This document shows, piece by piece, positions 5,846-6,353 of a stretch of DNA of 6,353 nucleotides. A program made the translations under genes and the position numbers. The DNA lies in NCBI GenBank assembly GCA_017353855.1, contig JAFMSA010000256.1, forward strand, positions 1-6,353. Direction: 5' to 3'. The notes beneath the pieces are model-generated. The model was not told the origin of the DNA and made no database searches. It was given only the letters and a program-made list of their open reading frames with translations. Numbering within the stretch: position 1 is the stretch's first letter; every line of letters begins with the position of its first letter. Source of the DNA: Alphaproteobacteria bacterium (GTDB lineage Bacteria; Pseudomonadota; Alphaproteobacteria; ATCC43930; CGMCC-115725).

Positions 5846-6353
5846 TTGCCGAAGTGGGAGGCGCTCAGGCCCTATTTGGGCAACGTGTTGCGGGATGCCG
5901 CGATCCCGGAACTCCCGAACTATTACCGCGGCAAGGTCCGCGACAATTACGATCTCCCGGACGGCCGTCGGCTCATCATAGCCACAGACCGGCTGAGTGC
6001 CTTCGACCGGATCGTGACCGCGGTTCCGTGCAAAGGGCAGGTCCTGACACAGCTGGCGCGGTTCTGGTTCGATGCAACCGCGGACCTCTGCCCCAACCAC
6101 GTCATCGAGTATCCGGACCCCAACGTTCTGCTCTCTCAGAGACTGGCGATCCTGCCGGTCGAGGTGGTCGTCCGGGACTACCTGACGGGGACCACCGCGA
6201 CGTCGATCTGGCCGATGTACAAGGCCGGCCGGCGGGAGCTTTATGGTGTGCGCCTTCCCGACAGTCTGCGCGAAAATCAACGGCTGCCGTCGACGATCAT
6301 CACGCCGACAACCAAGGCATTCGACGGCAGCCATGACGAACCGCTGACGCCCG
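5846..6353 (+). CDS. purC: Phosphoribosylaminoimidazole-succinocarboxamide synthase (3' truncated, start uncertain)
   Basis: SAICAR synthase joins CAIR and aspartate with ATP hydrolysis in de novo purine synthesis (cytoplasmic). The frame is open from the TAG at 5825-5827 to the right edge, so at most about 175 residues are visible of a protein usually about 250-320 long. Counting from TTG 5846, motifs are RGKVRDNYDL (28-37), ATDRLSAFDR (46-55), LPVEVVVRDYLTGT (103-116) and TPTTKAFDGSHDEPLT (153-168), which match the long yeast ADE1-like form. No ATG exists in frame before the first motif. TTG 5846 is the only start that keeps the LRPYLG segment which I recall from alphaproteobacterial homologs, but it has no Shine-Dalgarno. 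Alternatives are TTG 5876 (GGGAGG 14 nt upstream), GTG 5885, or ATG 5811 if one base is missing. It is probably cotranscribed with the small secreted-protein gene, 18 nt upstream. The function is secure, the start is not. Confidence 0.9.
   Translation, partial: MPKWEALRPYLGNVLRDAAIPELPNYYRGKVRDNYDLPDGRRLIIATDRLSAFDRIVTAVPCKGQVLTQLARFWFDATADLCPNHVIEYPDPNVLLSQRLAILPVEVVVRDYLTGTTATSIWPMYKAGRRELYGVRLPDSLRENQRLPSTIITPTTKAFDGSHDEPLTP

Noticed and set aside
5389..6336. Two frames of more than 300 codons (plus at 5389 and minus at 5396) across the right end
   Set aside because: Both conflict with the PurC and secreted-protein frames, which have recognisable motifs; their translations are Arg/Pro/Gly-rich without pattern.

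Overview
The window is GC-rich and tightly packed. It most likely comes from an alphaproteobacterial chromosome (Rhizobiales/Rhodospirillales-like). The evidence is the style of the hydantoinase genes, the HpcH/HpaI-type protein beginning MAGRINRAIELL, a YciA thioesterase, and a purC of the long type with a VRDYLTGT motif. This placement rests on recalled family resemblance, not on a search. I see no transposase, phage gene, CRISPR array or defence cassette.

Left part (1-3790, + strand): the 3' end of a HyuA-type hydantoinase/oxoprolinase subunit gene is followed after 2 nt by a complete HyuB-type subunit gene. They form a translationally coupled pair, presumably encoding one ATP-dependent enzyme that opens a cyclic amide (hydantoin, oxoproline or similar) or carries out a related reaction. 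Both proteins deviate at conserved family motifs, and HyuB has a C-terminal extension, so the substrate cannot be named.

Middle (3821-4914): a HpcH/HpaI aldolase/citrate-lyase-superfamily gene runs on the - strand and converges on hyuB. It keeps the His and the Glu/Asp metal ligands of the superfamily but appears to lack the usual catalytic Arg. It diverges from a complete tRNA-Leu(CAA) gene with an encoded CCA end. The shared 67-bp gap holds a tRNA promoter and a 14-bp dyad.

Right part (4986-6353): a YciA-type acyl-CoA thioesterase (- strand) is divergent from a small secreted protein rich in Tyr, His, Trp and Gly. The small gene has a strong ribosome binding site. Just behind it, in the same frame after one TAG codon, begins purC (SAICAR synthase, de novo purine synthesis), which runs off the right edge. 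purC has no convincing start codon: either a TTG is used or a base is missing from the sequence near 5825.

Overall this is housekeeping and catabolic DNA with no obvious new multi-gene system. The points most worth checking are the purC start, the unrecognised Tyr/His/Trp-rich exported protein, and the altered active-site motifs of the aldolase-like and HyuAB proteins.
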